From: Rusavskia elegans
Lineage: Eukaryota > Ascomycota > Lecanoromycetes > Teloschistales > Teloschistaceae
Assembly: GCA_011316305.1 (NCBI GenBank)
Contig: SAUG01000087.1
Coordinates: 124,001 to 188,000, forward strand
Direction: 5' to 3'
Length of the DNA stretch: 64,000 bases
The position numbers and the translations under genes were made by a program. The notes below the pieces were generated by a model, which saw nothing but the letters and a program-made list of their open reading frames with translations, did not search any database and was not told where the DNA came from. Of this stretch, positions 32,225 to 43,047 are shown piece after piece (positions within the stretch are counted from its first letter, which is position 1; every line of letters begins with the position of its first letter).

Positions 32225-35200
32225 ATGATGGCACGTCTCGGGCGTTTCGGCTTCTTGGGTGTAGCCATTGTCTTCCATCTCATCTATATCCGTTCCATCT
32301 TTGATATCTACTTCGTCAGCCCCATCGTGAGTGGTATGAGACCTTATGCTATCGACCGAAGCAGCAGTTCAAGCGCTCCAGCTCAACGACTTGTCCTTTT
32401 CGTTGGCGATGGTCTTCGTGCCGACAAAGCATTTCAATCATTTCCAGACCCATCTCCTTCAGATCCGGATGCGCCTGGCGCCCACGAGCCTCGTCCGCTT
32501 GCGCCCTTCTTACGCTCCCGTGTACTAAAACATGGTACATTTGGCGTCTCGCATACCCGAGTACCCACCGAGTCTCGTCCGGGCCATGTCGCTTTGATCG
32601 CCGGACTGTACGAAGATGTTTCGTCTGTCACCACCGGCTGGAAACTTAATCCCGTCAATTTTGATAGCGTTTTCAACCGAAGCAGACATACATGGAGCTG
32701 GGGAAGCCCCGATATTCTACCCATGTTCAAAGAAGGGGCATCTCCTGGGAGAATCGAGGCAGAGACCTATGGGGAAGAGTTCGAAGACTTCTCAAAAGGT
32801 ACGATGTTTGCCAACCGTGGCAGTTGCAACCATTGATTGTCAGCAGACGCAACAGAATTGGATACTTGGGTCTTTGACAAGGTTAAAGATCTGTTCGCCT
32901 GCGCCGGCACCAATGGTAGCCTTGACGCAGCCTTGAGACGGGACAAGAACGTTTTCTTTCTGCACCTCTTGGGATTAGACACGACAGGCCATGCTTATCG
33001 GCCATATTCGAAAGAGTACCTGCATAACATTAAAATTGTGGACCAGGGTGTCCAGGAAATCACCAGACTTATCGATGACTTCTATGGCGACGGGAAAACA
33101 GCGTACGTGTTTACCGCTGATCATGGCATGAGTGACTGGGGCAGTCACGGAGATGGCCACCCCGACAATACTAGGACACCGCTTGTTGCCTGGGGATCTG
33201 GCGTCGCAAAGCCCGTCATCAGCAGTTCAGGCACTGCTCTCGGACATGAAGATGGCTTTTCTGCAAACTGGGGATTGGACAGCGTTCGGAGACACGATGT
33301 CAATCAAGCCGACATTGCAGCGTTGATGGCATATCTGGCGGGGCTTGAGTTTCCTGTCAACTCTGTTGGCCAATTACCGTTATCGTACCTCACAGCCAAT
33401 GTTCACGAGCAAGCGGAGGCAATGCTGGTCAATGCACGCGAGGTGCTCGAGATGTATTGGGTCAAGGAACAGGAGAAGAAGGCCACAGAGCTCCGGTATA
33501 GACCATACGCTAAATTGGGAACCGGAGCACGTTCGGCAGAGCAGAGAGTTCTCGATATCCGACACGCAATCGACAAGGGTCAATTTGAGCAAGGGATCAT
33601 CATGAGTCAGGATCTCCTTCAGATTGGCTTGGGAGGTATGCGGTATCTCCAGACCTATGACTGGCTTTTCTTGAGAACGCTGGTCACTATCGGCTACTTG
33701 GGCTGGATTGCATTCGCTTTGACAACCGTGATTGATCTCCATGTACTGCAAAACAAAGGAACATACCTCCGCAATACGGCCACGTCTGCACTTTGCGGCA
33801 TCGTCTTGTCTGGACTGTTACTGCTTTTGTGGCTGAGGAGTGCGCCATACACCTATTATCTTTACGCTTCTTTTCCAGTTATATTCTGGGAAGAGGTATT
33901 ACAGCGGAGGTCTGCTTTGACCTCGGGGGTCCGACTTCTCCTGGCACGTTCATCTACTTCGGAACAGGCTGGAAATCTTTTACTCAAGGGCTTTGCCTTT
34001 GTTTTACTCTTAGAGGCACTGGTGAGTTTTTCTCGAGCCTTTGTCAAGTCACTGAAACATTGCGTGGAATCTGATATGGCAATACAGGTTCTATCATATT
34101 TCCATCGATCCGTGTATACCATCTGTTTCGTAGCGGCTGCCTTCTGGCCACTCATATATGGCGGAGACTTCATTTCACGTAATAGCATCCTGATAGCGAC
34201 CTGGTCGGTTGCGTGCATGTCAATGAGCGGGTTCACGCTACTTCCTGTCATCAAGATCGAGAACATCACTGTAATGTGGGTGTTTTTTCTTTCTGAGTCG
34301 GCCAGCTCGCGTTGCCTATCCAGACTATGACTGATTATTCCTCAGACTATTAGGTGGACTTCTCATGGCCTGTGTAGGCCTCCTTTATCTTCTATTTGAA
34401 AAAAGCATACTTTCGACATCCTCTTCGACTCGGGGGCAGCTGTCCTCACCCCTGGCTGATGGGCTGTCGAGGAATATCTTAGGAGCTCAGATCGGTCTGA
34501 TCGTGCTGGCCATGGTCATAACACACTCCAGTGTGGCATCGCTACAAGCAAAACGTGGACTGCCCCTGGGTAACCAAATAATCGGGTGGCTTGTCTTGAG
34601 TAAGTCACTTCCTGTAAAAACGATGCTCCGTTTCTAAGACCATGCTGATATCATTTAAGTTGCATCTCTCGGACTCCCTTTTCTCCATAGCCTCCAGCCC
34701 AACAGCCATTATCTCCACCGCCTCGTCATCCTGTTTCTGACTTTCTCTCCGATCTTCATCATCCTCACCATTTCCTACGAAGGGCTGTTTTACTTCGTCT
34801 TCTGCGCCACGCTTGTGACATGGGTTCGCCTGGAGCATCACATCTACACCTACACCAGGACAAATCGAGCCTCGCCGCCTTCATCTCCAGTACCTGCACC
34901 AAAATCTCTACAATCCGCAATATCCGACTTTTCCAACCAGCTCAGGTCCTCAAACGAAACCTCCGATCTCGAACCTCCAACATCATCCTCGGCATCAGAC
35001 CCCACCACCACCGAGCCTAGCCCCATTACTAGATCACCACCGCGCTCCCCCTACCGACCTCTCACCCTCTCCGACGCCCGCATCTCCCTTTTCTTCCTCT
35101 ACCTCCTCCAATCCGCCTTCTTCTCCACCGGCAACATCGCCTCCGTCTCCTCCTTCTCCCTCGACTCCGTCTACCGTCTCATCCCAGTCTTTAATCCATT

Positions 35201-35663
35201 CTCCCAAGGCGCCCTCCTGTTGCTCAAACTCCTCATTCCGTTCGCCCTGATCTCCGCAAACCTCGGCATCTTGAACAAACGCCTCGCCGTCGCGCCCAGT
35301 AGTTTGTTCATGGTCGTCATGGCCATCAGCGATGTGTTGACGTTGAATTTCTTTTGGATGGTGCGGGATGAGGGAAGTTGGTTGGATATTGGGACCAGTA
35401 TCAGCCATTTTTGTATTGCGAGTTTGTTGTGTGTTTTCGTGGCCGGATTGGAGTTTTTGAGTGAGGTTTTTATTAGTGGGGTTGAGGTTGGGGGTGAGGA
35501 GGTGGGAGGGAAGGGGGATGGTGAGGTGAAGGGGGATGGTGAGGTGAAGGGGGATGGTGAGGTGCAAGGGAAACAGAATGGGGAGAAGAAGGGTGGGGAG
35601 TTCAATGGGAGTGTCGGCGGAGGGAAGGCGGCGGCAAAGTACGGCCTGTCAAGGAGTAGATAG
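32225..35663 (+). CDS. MCD4: GPI ethanolamine phosphate transferase 1 (Mcd4/PIG-N)
   Basis: Five exons: 32225-32798, 32847-34021, 34088-34275, 34346-34599 and 34660-35663, 1064 residues. Introns are 48, 66, 70 and 60 nt. It adds phosphoethanolamine to the first mannose of the GPI anchor in the ER. An N-terminal membrane span is followed by a lumenal alkaline-phosphatase-like domain: [44 protein letters not shown] and [16 protein letters not shown]. Next come many membrane spans of the PigN region, then a charged tail with three 6-residue repeats. The second intron (34022-34087) has no stop and a length divisible by three, so a simple frame reads through it; removing it gives the continuous [17 protein letters not shown] segment expected in the family. 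The first acceptor is a CAGCAG tandem; the downstream AG gives DFSKDATELD. Two ATGs at 32225 and 32228 are equivalent. Confidence 0.92.
35511..35564 (+). repeat. Three 18-bp tandem repeats at the 3' end of MCD4
   Basis: Three perfect in-frame units encode KGDGEV each, just before the C-terminus in the cytosolic or lumenal tail. A likely slippage-prone site with no effect on the catalytic region. Confidence 0.9.
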
Positions 35664-36030
35664 GATGGCGATGGTGGCGATGCAGGAAATCCACTCAATA
35701 CCGTGAGACATGTCAATAAGGTACTAGCCTGCGTCTCAAAGCAATAGTAACTAATGATCAAGAAGACCCCAGTTGGGACTGACACATTGGAATCATCCAA
35801 AGATCTAGACAGTAGTATACAATTCGAGCTCTATATGAGGAGCGAGAGCCCCGGATACCACGACACCGGGACTGGGGTATCATAATACATCAGGCATGTG
35901 TGCGCTATATACGTCTCTTCGCTCCGAATCGCCGACCCGTCATATACACCCATCTCGCTGGATCAAACCGGAACCGAAGTATGAAGCTAAATCGTGAGCC
36001 GTCGAGATCATAATCGTTACGCTGTGTTCA
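35664..36030. other. Convergent 3' flanks of MCD4 and the RING-PHD gene
   Basis: Contains a short inverted pair (GGATACC near 35853 and GGGTATC near 35875). No gene seen. Confidence 0.5.
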
Positions 36031-37921
36031 TCAATGCCCACTCTTGAGACACTCAACGGCTTTCGCGACCTCCTCGCCCGCCATCTTCTCCCAGCTTCCT
36101 CTGGCGCTGTCGTTGAGGTTTTCCTCCACTCCGACCTTCTCGTACAGCATCCGCGAGACGCTGCGGTTGATATCGGTATACTGGTCCTTGGAGATTTCGC
36201 TTCTATGGTAGTGAGGTTTCAATGCTGAGGAGACCATCTTCGCCACACCCTCTTTAGCCGTCAGGGACATATTGACACGAGGCGGGGAATTCTCGTCTGA
36301 GCGTGGAGGACTTGAGCCCCACGGATACCTCGACCGAGGACATGGATGGCGTATTTCACAGTTGTTCTGTTGCCATTCTGAGATGGAACGATGATTATCC
36401 GGCGGCGAACGAGCAGGTGAGAATTCTGGAGCTGGAAAGATAGGCTCGATTTTGGAGGTGAGGGACAGTGGCGAGCCAGAGCGAGGGGACAAGGACGGAG
36501 GCGGCGTCGCGGAAAGCGCCCGGGGGCTGGCGTCGTTAGACGCGGGAGGGGAGGTTAGCGGCGATGAGTATGAAGGCGAGGAGTGACCTGCATGTGCGAC
36601 ATGCGAGGAGCGGTGTTGGCCTAAGGAATCGTCGGGCGGCGTGGAACATTCGACCTCTTTGAGGAGGGATTGGAGGAAGCTTGGACCCTCTGATCGAACT
36701 GGGGCCATAATGGTGGGTTTACGGACTGAGTTTGAGCTCTCAGCGACGCTCTCAGATGGCGGATCGCTGTTATCGAGGTTGCGTCTTGTCCTCGGTCTCT
36801 TCAGTGGCCGTTCGGGTTCAGGCACTTGCGCGGCATCCGATGGTGAAGCACTGGGAGATTTTCGCTTCCTGGCGTTGGCATTTGCGTCCAATTGGATGAC
36901 CTTGGCTTTCTCTAGAGCATTCCAGGCGCGAAGCTCCTCTTGGGATTCAGGTTCGGGTGAAGCAGGTCGTTCCAGAGCCGCCCGCACCCGTCGAATCTCA
37001 TTAATGTCCAAAAGGGCAGAGGCTGTTTCTCGAAACCTGTTGGCCCCGCCTTGACGATCGGCGATCTGAAGCCTACGTTCCCATTGACGAACGTCACGAT
37101 GTTCGAAAGCATCACGGGCTCCAGAGCGGGCTAGTGGTCCTGAAGACTCATCATCAAAGGGAAAGTCGAGGTCAATATTCAGACGGTCCCATACAGATTG
37201 CCATACACGAGCCCATCCAGAGTGCGAAGCTTGGACTCGAGTCCTTTCTCGCCGCTGTTGAGCACGTGTACGCCGATCGGCAAGTCGATGAGATCGACGA
37301 GTATTTCGGGTGTTGTTGACGCTTTCCATAGCTCGCTGCGTGACACAAGGGTCGCAAAACCAATGTCCACGAGGGATAGCGTCAAGATCGACGCAGAAGG
37401 TATGATAATCCGTACCACATCCATCACACGATAACAACAGTTCTTCGTTATCATCATCATCGCAAATAGGACATGGTGGGAATTCTGGGTCTTCGTCCAG
37501 CTCGTCGATGTACATTGATGGATCGATGTCGGCAACTTGGGTACGATCGTCCACGCTGTAGCTGGAGAGGATGGGGCCTGTATGAGAGCAACGCATTAGA
37601 CATTGAGCGTACCCTTGCTTGTGAAGATCAATAGCTCTTACCGCCGACATGCAGACTAAGCTCGACTTTATTGAAGCTTTGGCGGCAAATGGGGCAGCTG
37701 TTGGCCCTCTCGACCCACGGCTTCAGGCAGCCATTGTGCAAGTCGTGGCCACATGGCAGAAGGTGTGCAATCCTTTCGTCGTCTTGATCCGTGATACGGA
37801 CTTGGGGTTTCTCGCTGGCACCGACGGCTTGCTCCAACTTGACAGCTGGAGAAAGTGCACGGTCCAAGTCATTGCCGCTTTCGCCAAGGTCGCCGAGACA
37901 GACAATGCAAGTCTCTGACAT
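36031..37921 (-). CDS. PHD- and RING-finger protein
   Basis: Two exons (37921-37642, 37577-36031) with a 64-nt intron give 608 residues. A RING-H2-type finger opens the protein (CIVCLGD, then [17 protein letters not shown] and CPICRQSF, residues about 5-83). A PHD finger follows ([19 protein letters not shown], then [20 protein letters not shown], about 120-165). The remainder is Ser/Pro/Arg-rich and disordered, with basic KRKSPSAS and KRPRTRR motifs that look like nuclear localisation signals. A conserved helical tail of about 60 residues ends the protein. The RING-then-PHD arrangement is that of PHRF1-like proteins and fungal homologues; it suggests a nuclear ubiquitin ligase that reads chromatin, but no substrate can be named. 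Confidence 0.88.
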
Positions 37922-38833
37922 GGTGGAAGGTGTTTGTGAGGGTATTGAAGGGTTGCAGTTGAGTGAAAGTCATAAGGGTTGTCTGAGTTGGCTGGTAGCT
38001 CAGATGTGAAGGTAAGAAAGAAGAGATCCAATGGTCGAGGAAGGCGGTATTTGACCAACGCTAAGCGAAGGCGCTAGAGCCTATGTCACGCTGTACTCGT
38101 ATCATATGCACCACCCTATGTAAGCAATTGTGGCCAATGGAAATGAACCGCGGAAGGAGGAATGATTAGAAAGAAAAGATCCATAGTCTTTGTCTAGGAT
38201 TGGAAATTCTCACCAAACAGTGATCTCACAGTTTACTGAAGACCAAGATGATGACGCACGCAGGCGACTCAGAGTAGAGGATACCAAGCAATACTCTACC
38301 TGGCGAGGTATACTTGCACACTGGTGGTCTACGATACGTACCCTTTCAAGTCTTTACCTGGGCAATCGATGGGTCATCGATCTGTTAGTGTATGCATCGA
38401 GGGATCCATCACGAAGTAGTTTTAGGCACCAGCAGTGCTCGTAGCCGTAGATTTGGGTGATAACCTTGGACTGCAGCAGGCCTTTCTTGAAAGCAAGAGA
38501 CGGTCATCCAGACACTGAGCTCCAAGACCGAAGGAACATCCGATGTCTCGGAGTAAAACGTCTTGGTGGATGCTTGTGCCTGAAGACGACGAGTGGCCAC
38601 GGCTGAACAGATAATCACAATGCACTGCAGGATTCTTGTCACCATAGGACCAGATCCCTTTAGGCTGTAGGATAGCCAGTCAAGACCGGTATGATGGCAT
38701 CGTTCAAAAGACATTCCGATTTTGCTGAGCTGAAGCAGCGCTTGCTATCAACTACCGATTTGATACCCGTCCATAAAGGGAGCGCATCGAGTTGAATTGT
38801 TGTTTGAACCGAACAAGACGAATAATTGTTCCC
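37922..38833. other. Upstream region of the RING-PHD gene
   Basis: 912 bp holding the RING-PHD promoter at left and the eL43 3' flank at right. A minus-strand frame at 38409-38714 (101 codons) has no recognisable motif and is not called. Confidence 0.5.
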
Positions 38834-39326
38834 TTAGACCTCCGCAATTTCCCTCAGCCGACGTATCGTGGATCTCGTTGCAGCAGCTGCCGGGGTCCTA
38901 AACATGTGCATCAGCACTGGTCAACAGTGGCAAGCTGGCCTTGATGCGGCAGCCTCCAGTCTGCAGCACTTACGATACTGTCCATGCTCCACCAGCCACG
39001 GTTTTCTTGCAAGATCGGCAATTCCAGATTCCCACGGAATGGCGCTTCACAGTGACCTTGCCGCAGAAGGTGCATGTATATCGCGCGTGCTGGGTTATCT
39101 CCATCTTCTTGACTTGTTTTCGGAGAGAGGCGCCATATCTACAAGTAGGTTATCGCGTCAGATGGGTTTCGATGGTGTGTAGCTGCTGAATCCGGAATTC
39201 CGCAGGCGAATATGCCATACCTAGTACCGTATTTCCCGGTCACTCCGACCTCTGCGATCATCGTTAGTATGCCTCTGGCAGATTTAGATGGACAGGAAGT
39301 GACGGACTCTTCGTTCGTTTGGTCAT
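38834..39326 (-). CDS. RPL43: 60S ribosomal protein eL43 (L37A/L43)
   Basis: Four exons (39326-39308, 39251-39221, 39138-38974, 38897-38834), introns 56, 82 and 76 nt, joining to exactly 92 residues, the normal eL43 length. It starts [20 protein letters not shown] and carries the C4 zinc ribbon CTFC/CRSC (Cys39, 42, 57, 60), ending [13 protein letters not shown]. The first two exons are only 19 and 31 nt. Intron 1 has a textbook TACTAAC branch but a GTCCGT donor. It is a structural protein of the large cytosolic subunit. No single frame spans the gene, so it is easy to miss. Confidence 0.93.
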
Positions 39327-39575
39327 CTTGGCGTATGGCTGAAAGACGACACGTTTGGGTTGGTGATGGTCTGGAGACTGTTTGGTGCTGTGCAGGATTT
39401 CTGTGTGGAAGATGCCCCTCGCTTATTTTCAAAGTCTTGGCGGAGTTTCGTACGAGAACTTGGAAGCTCACAAAGCACATAATCCTTCGAACGCCCCTAC
39501 ATCTCGAACCCTCCCACTCAGTGTAATTCTATTTGATCTACGCGGTAGGTGTTTTGCCCAGCTTCAGCTACACCA
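39327..39575. promoter_or_regulatory. Divergent promoter: RPL43 / oxidoreductase
   Basis: 249 bp between two start codons. As the promoter of a ribosomal-protein gene it should be strong, but no named site could be identified. Confidence 0.5.
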
Positions 39576-40835
39576 ATGGCTTCGACAAAATCTAGGAATT
39601 ATGATCTGATTCTACTGGGTGCTACGGGATATACTGGCAAACTATGCGCTGAGTACATTACTACCAGTCTACCCACAGATCTCAAATGGGCAGTGTCCGG
39701 TCGTTCTCATGAAAGGCTGTCCGCGATTGTGGAAGAATTGGAGTCCTTCAATGCCGAACGAGTGCAGCCAAATATCGAGGTGGCCACCTTGTCGCTGGAT
39801 GATTTAAGATCCCTAGCCAAAAAAACACGCATCATTTTGAATACTGTGGGTCCATATCATAAGTATAGCGGCCCTGTTGTCCAAGCATGTTCCGAGACTG
39901 GTACTCACTATCTGGATGTTACTGGAGAAACGCCTTGGGTATATGAGATGATACACAAACATCATGATACCGCAAAAGCAAGTGGTGCAATCATCATCCC
40001 AGAGATTGGCCTTGAATCTACCCCTTCCGATCTTCTTGCATGGACTTTGGCCACTTTGATTCGGGAAGACCTTTCCCTGGCCACCAAACAAATCGTAGCC
40101 TCTGTTCACAAGATGGATTCCCAGCTATCTGGTGGCTCACTCGCTACTATCACTGGTATATTGCAACACTACACCTTGGCTGATTTCAGAAAGTCCTCTG
40201 CTCCCTGGGCGCTGTCCCCCGTCCCTGGGCCTAAATCGTCAAAGACGGTGCCACTCGCAACGAGGCTGCTGGGTGTCCGAAGGACACAACATCTCGGGAT
40301 TCTCACTACGTCTATTACAGCGGGGCCTAACGTTGCCATTGTCCAACGTTCATGGGGTCTGCTGGGTGGCCCGAGGTCATATGGCCCCAATTTCCAGTAC
40401 CATGAGTATATGCGGGTCAAGAATTCACTGGCGGGTTTCATTATCCACGCTGCGTTGTGCCTAGGCGGTCTGGCCATAATCATACCTCCGGTAAGATGGT
40501 TGATCCAATGGGCTGCCCATAACTATTATGCACCGGGCCAGGGCGCTTCTAAAGACGCCACTGCAAAGGATGCATTCGAGCTCCGAGCTGTCGCTGAAGC
40601 CGACCAAGATGTGCCAAAACCACGAATGGCAATGGCCAAATTCCGGTACGACGGCGGTATTTACTATATGACCGGGATTTTCTTAGCTGAGGCGGCCATG
40701 GTACTGTTGACGAACGACGACCTGACTACCAGGCTAGGCGGTGGGCTCTTGACGCCTGCAATGTTAGGGCAGCCCTTTATTGACCGTCTAAGAAACGCAG
40801 GCGTGACCTTGGAAAGCAGAATTATGCCTGAATGA
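39576..40835 (+). CDS. Saccharopine-dehydrogenase-like oxidoreductase (SCCPDH / trans-acting enoyl reductase family)
   Basis: One exon, 419 residues from the ATG at 39576; the frame continues 9 codons upstream only to a GTG. An N-terminal Rossmann fold is clear: YDLILLGATGYTGKLCAEYI at about 8-27 binds NAD(P), followed by NTVGPYHKYSGPVVQAC, YLDVTGETPW and IIPEIGLESTPSDLL. A hydrophobic segment LAGFIIHAALCLGGLAIIIP near 288-307 could anchor it to a membrane or lipid droplet, as in SCCPDH. It ends GQPFIDRLRNAGV. The reaction is unknown; the fungal members are not the lysine-pathway saccharopine dehydrogenase, and a role in lipid metabolism is an inference. Confidence 0.9.
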   Translation: MASTKSRNYDLILLGATGYTGKLCAEYITTSLPTDLKWAVSGRSHERLSAIVEELESFNAERVQPNIEVATLSLDDLRSLAKKTRIILNTVGPYHKYSGPVVQACSETGTHYLDVTGETPWVYEMIHKHHDTAKASGAIIIPEIGLESTPSDLLAWTLATLIREDLSLATKQIVASVHKMDSQLSGGSLATITGILQHYTLADFRKSSAPWALSPVPGPKSSKTVPLATRLLGVRRTQHLGILTTSITAGPNVAIVQRSWGLLGGPRSYGPNFQYHEYMRVKNSLAGFIIHAALCLGGLAIIIPPVRWLIQWAAHNYYAPGQGASKDATAKDAFELRAVAEADQDVPKPRMAMAKFRYDGGIYYMTGIFLAEAAMVLLTNDDLTTRLGGGLLTPAMLGQPFIDRLRNAGVTLESRIMPE

Positions 40836-40998
40836 AAATGACCAAGGAAAGTTGGTTTCTCTTTTACCGTTGGCTTCAGTTTGATATCATTAGCTAGCTG
40901 GCAAGGTTGGCATCATATATCTCTACTGTCACCCAAAGCGATGGCCTGCCGGTATTCTCAAAAAGCATGTGATGTTGTCGCTGGCCGACAAACATTGA

Positions 40999-41760
40999 AT
41001 GGTGTTTGCCAACTCACACTCTCAACATGTAAATACGGGAACAAGTAGATTGGTCCACAAACCACAATCAAACATAATGATGGGACTTCCAGGTCATTCA
41101 AATATTGAGTTCCAAATGTTCAGAGGCGATGCTCCATCTCAGCCCCCGTATCCTACCATTCAGTCGCAGCAACGATCCAGCAACATCATGGGGAATTTCC
41201 CGAGTGCCCCTCGTCAGCGTCCACAGGCTGCCTATGCCTTACGAGAAGGCATGGAGGAAGAAATCCGAAATTTAGCTCGCAGCATACGAATTGAAGCTGA
41301 AAACAACACGCGACTGATCCAACAGAAGTACGAGCGTCGTGAGCAACGTTACGGAGCTGGTGCTCGCTCGAGGAGACAAGCTGGTAATTTAGGGTGCCCT
41401 GTCTGGGGGTTCCGCAAAGAGAGACTGATACATCACCCAGCAGGTCGTGACCGCTCTACGAATGACGATAGCATGCGCGGCCATCGGCATTTTACGGCGC
41501 CAGAACCTGGACAATTCGATCCCCAGGACATGGGATACCCCGGCTATCCCCATCCTAGAGGCCGCTCAAGCAATCGTCGCGGGCCACCGAAAGGGTTCCA
41601 TTCTCGGTACACACCAGGGAGGGAGGAGCCTGGGCTAGATGAAAACGATCCGGAGAATAATTATAATGCCAGGATGGGCGAACAATACCCAGATTTCGAT
41701 CAACCAGGACCGATTCCGCCTCAACAAGGCGGACAACAACACAGCCCTGGACGGCGATAG
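40999..41760 (+). CDS. Hypothetical protein, Gln/Pro/Arg-rich
   Basis: A single open frame of 253 codons starting at an ATG 163 bp after the oxidoreductase. I recognise no domain. The composition is low-complexity: Gln/Pro/Ser at the start, a short charged helical stretch MEEEIRNLARSIRIEAENN at about 85-103, then Arg/Gly/Pro-rich sequence ending in GQQHSPGRR. The frame length and its even codon use argue for a real gene, but chance or a recently formed gene cannot be excluded without transcripts or homologues. Confidence 0.45.
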   Translation: MVFANSHSQHVNTGTSRLVHKPQSNIMMGLPGHSNIEFQMFRGDAPSQPPYPTIQSQQRSSNIMGNFPSAPRQRPQAAYALREGMEEEIRNLARSIRIEAENNTRLIQQKYERREQRYGAGARSRRQAGNLGCPVWGFRKERLIHHPAGRDRSTNDDSMRGHRHFTAPEPGQFDPQDMGYPGYPHPRGRSSNRRGPPKGFHSRYTPGREEPGLDENDPENNYNARMGEQYPDFDQPGPIPPQQGGQQHSPGRR

Positions 41761-42072
41761 CCAAGATCATTTTGGTTCGTGAAGGACAGGAAGGAGCAGA
41801 GTCTGAGCTACCAACGTAGCGATGTGATATTATGTTCGTTCACAGTGGAAGCGATGCATACAGGGCAGTTCTGGAATGTTGTGCTTTTCTTGCTTAGATT
41901 TATCCTGGTGTACATATCCAAGCTTGGGCCTAAATGCGTTTGTTCCAGTCCACTTCGGAGCCTTGCCTGATAATGCCATTGACGAGTAATGCGCCCTTAG
42001 TCATAAGTATTCCTTCTCCCTCACTTCGATTCCTCATCGCGAATAATCTGATACAGATTGGGGGTCAGAAGT
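41761..42072. other. Intergenic region
   Basis: 312 bp of 3' flank on both sides (hypothetical gene and PIN1). Nothing further recognised. Confidence 0.5.
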
Positions 42073-42768
42073 TCATCCGAGCCTAGCCGGTACATCAGTA
42101 GACTCTCCGCGGCACTGCACATCAAGCTTCTCCGGCAGAAAGTCCTCCGTGATCATCGTCACTCACCTCTGAATCAAATGGACTCCTGAAGCCGTGTCGA
42201 CAACGCCACTGACTTGACCAGGCTCCAAAGCAAAAGCGACCTCCTCAAACTCTTTCTGCATTTCACCTTTCCCAAATATGCCCCTGGCCAAGTAAATCAG
42301 CTTGTCCCATCAAAGACTGGATGCTGTTCAGACTAACAAATCCCCATTCTTCCTCGCGCTGCTGCAGTCCGATTCCGTCTGAGCAATGTCCCCGAGGCTG
42401 GTCTCCCCGGATTGTATGCGTCGTTCATGCCCCTTGAGTATCTCTATAGCTTCCTCCTTCGTCCGCGTAATGGTGGGTTCCTTCCAGCTGCCAGGTCGCC
42501 GACTGTCCCTGTGCTTAACGAGTAGATGTGCGGCATGGATCTTTCCCTCTGGTTTTCTTGTGTTCTGGGCCATGTATGCTTTGAGTTTGTCCACGTCTGT
42601 ACCCTCGGGTGGCTCCCATCTCGACTCTTTGCTCGATGCGTTGAAGAAGTAGGGAAGATTCTTAGAGTTGGAATGGCGAACTTCCCAGCCCGAGGGGAGA
42701 CCTGCGTCAGCCTGTAGTAGCTTATCAGTCGAGACCGTTGACATGAATTGGCGAGCGGCTCTGACCAT
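42073..42768 (-). CDS. PIN1: Pin1/Ess1 peptidyl-prolyl isomerase (WW + rotamase)
   Basis: Three exons (42768-42338, 42283-42167, 42082-42073), introns 54 and 84 nt, 185 residues. A WW domain (GLPSGWEVRHSNSKNLPYFF to RWEPPEG, about 24-57) is followed by the parvulin domain: AAHLLVKHRDSRRPGSW (His and the Arg pair that bind the phosphate), SDCSSARKNGDL and, across intron 1, GIFGKGEMQKEFEEVAFAL, ending SGVHLIQR. It isomerises phospho-Ser/Thr-Pro bonds, notably on the Pol II tail. The last exon is only 10 nt and adds Leu-Gly. If intron 2 is not removed, a TGA occurs at once and the protein ends at Arg, so both forms are viable. The start at 42768 has a better context than Met at 42744. Confidence 0.9.
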
Positions 42769-43047
42769 ATTGATGTTATCTATCTACGAATTACTTTCAG
42801 AGATTGGTGGGGAAAACAATAGCTTTCTCCAAAACAAACTTCTGTTCCTGAACTTGTGCACTAAAAAGGTCCGTGCGTTTCCGCGCCCCTCACGTGCCGC
42901 TAGCGGGGAGGGAGGGCGATCACGATTGCTACCTTACTTTTGGATTCCTTGAAACGTTCGTACCAACGTTCAAAAATCTCGCCAAGTTCAACAAAGTACT
43001 TTCTCGAACACACCGCTTCCCACAGCTCCAACACCACCAGCGCTACC
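42769..43047. promoter_or_regulatory. Divergent promoter: PIN1 / RPB9
   Basis: 279 bp between the start codons of a Pol II CTD isomerase and a Pol II subunit. No specific factor site identified. Confidence 0.5.

Noticed and set aside
26574..35893. Motif GGGGTATCATA followed by similar bases at 26574, 28493 and 35874
   Set aside because: Three 20-mers agree at 16-18 positions, but in 64 kb several such matches are expected by chance and one overlaps the MSP1 stop codon; no consistent position relative to genes.
39490..39515. B-box-like TCGAACCC near the oxidoreductase promoter
   Set aside because: No T-stem pairing and no other tRNA arm.
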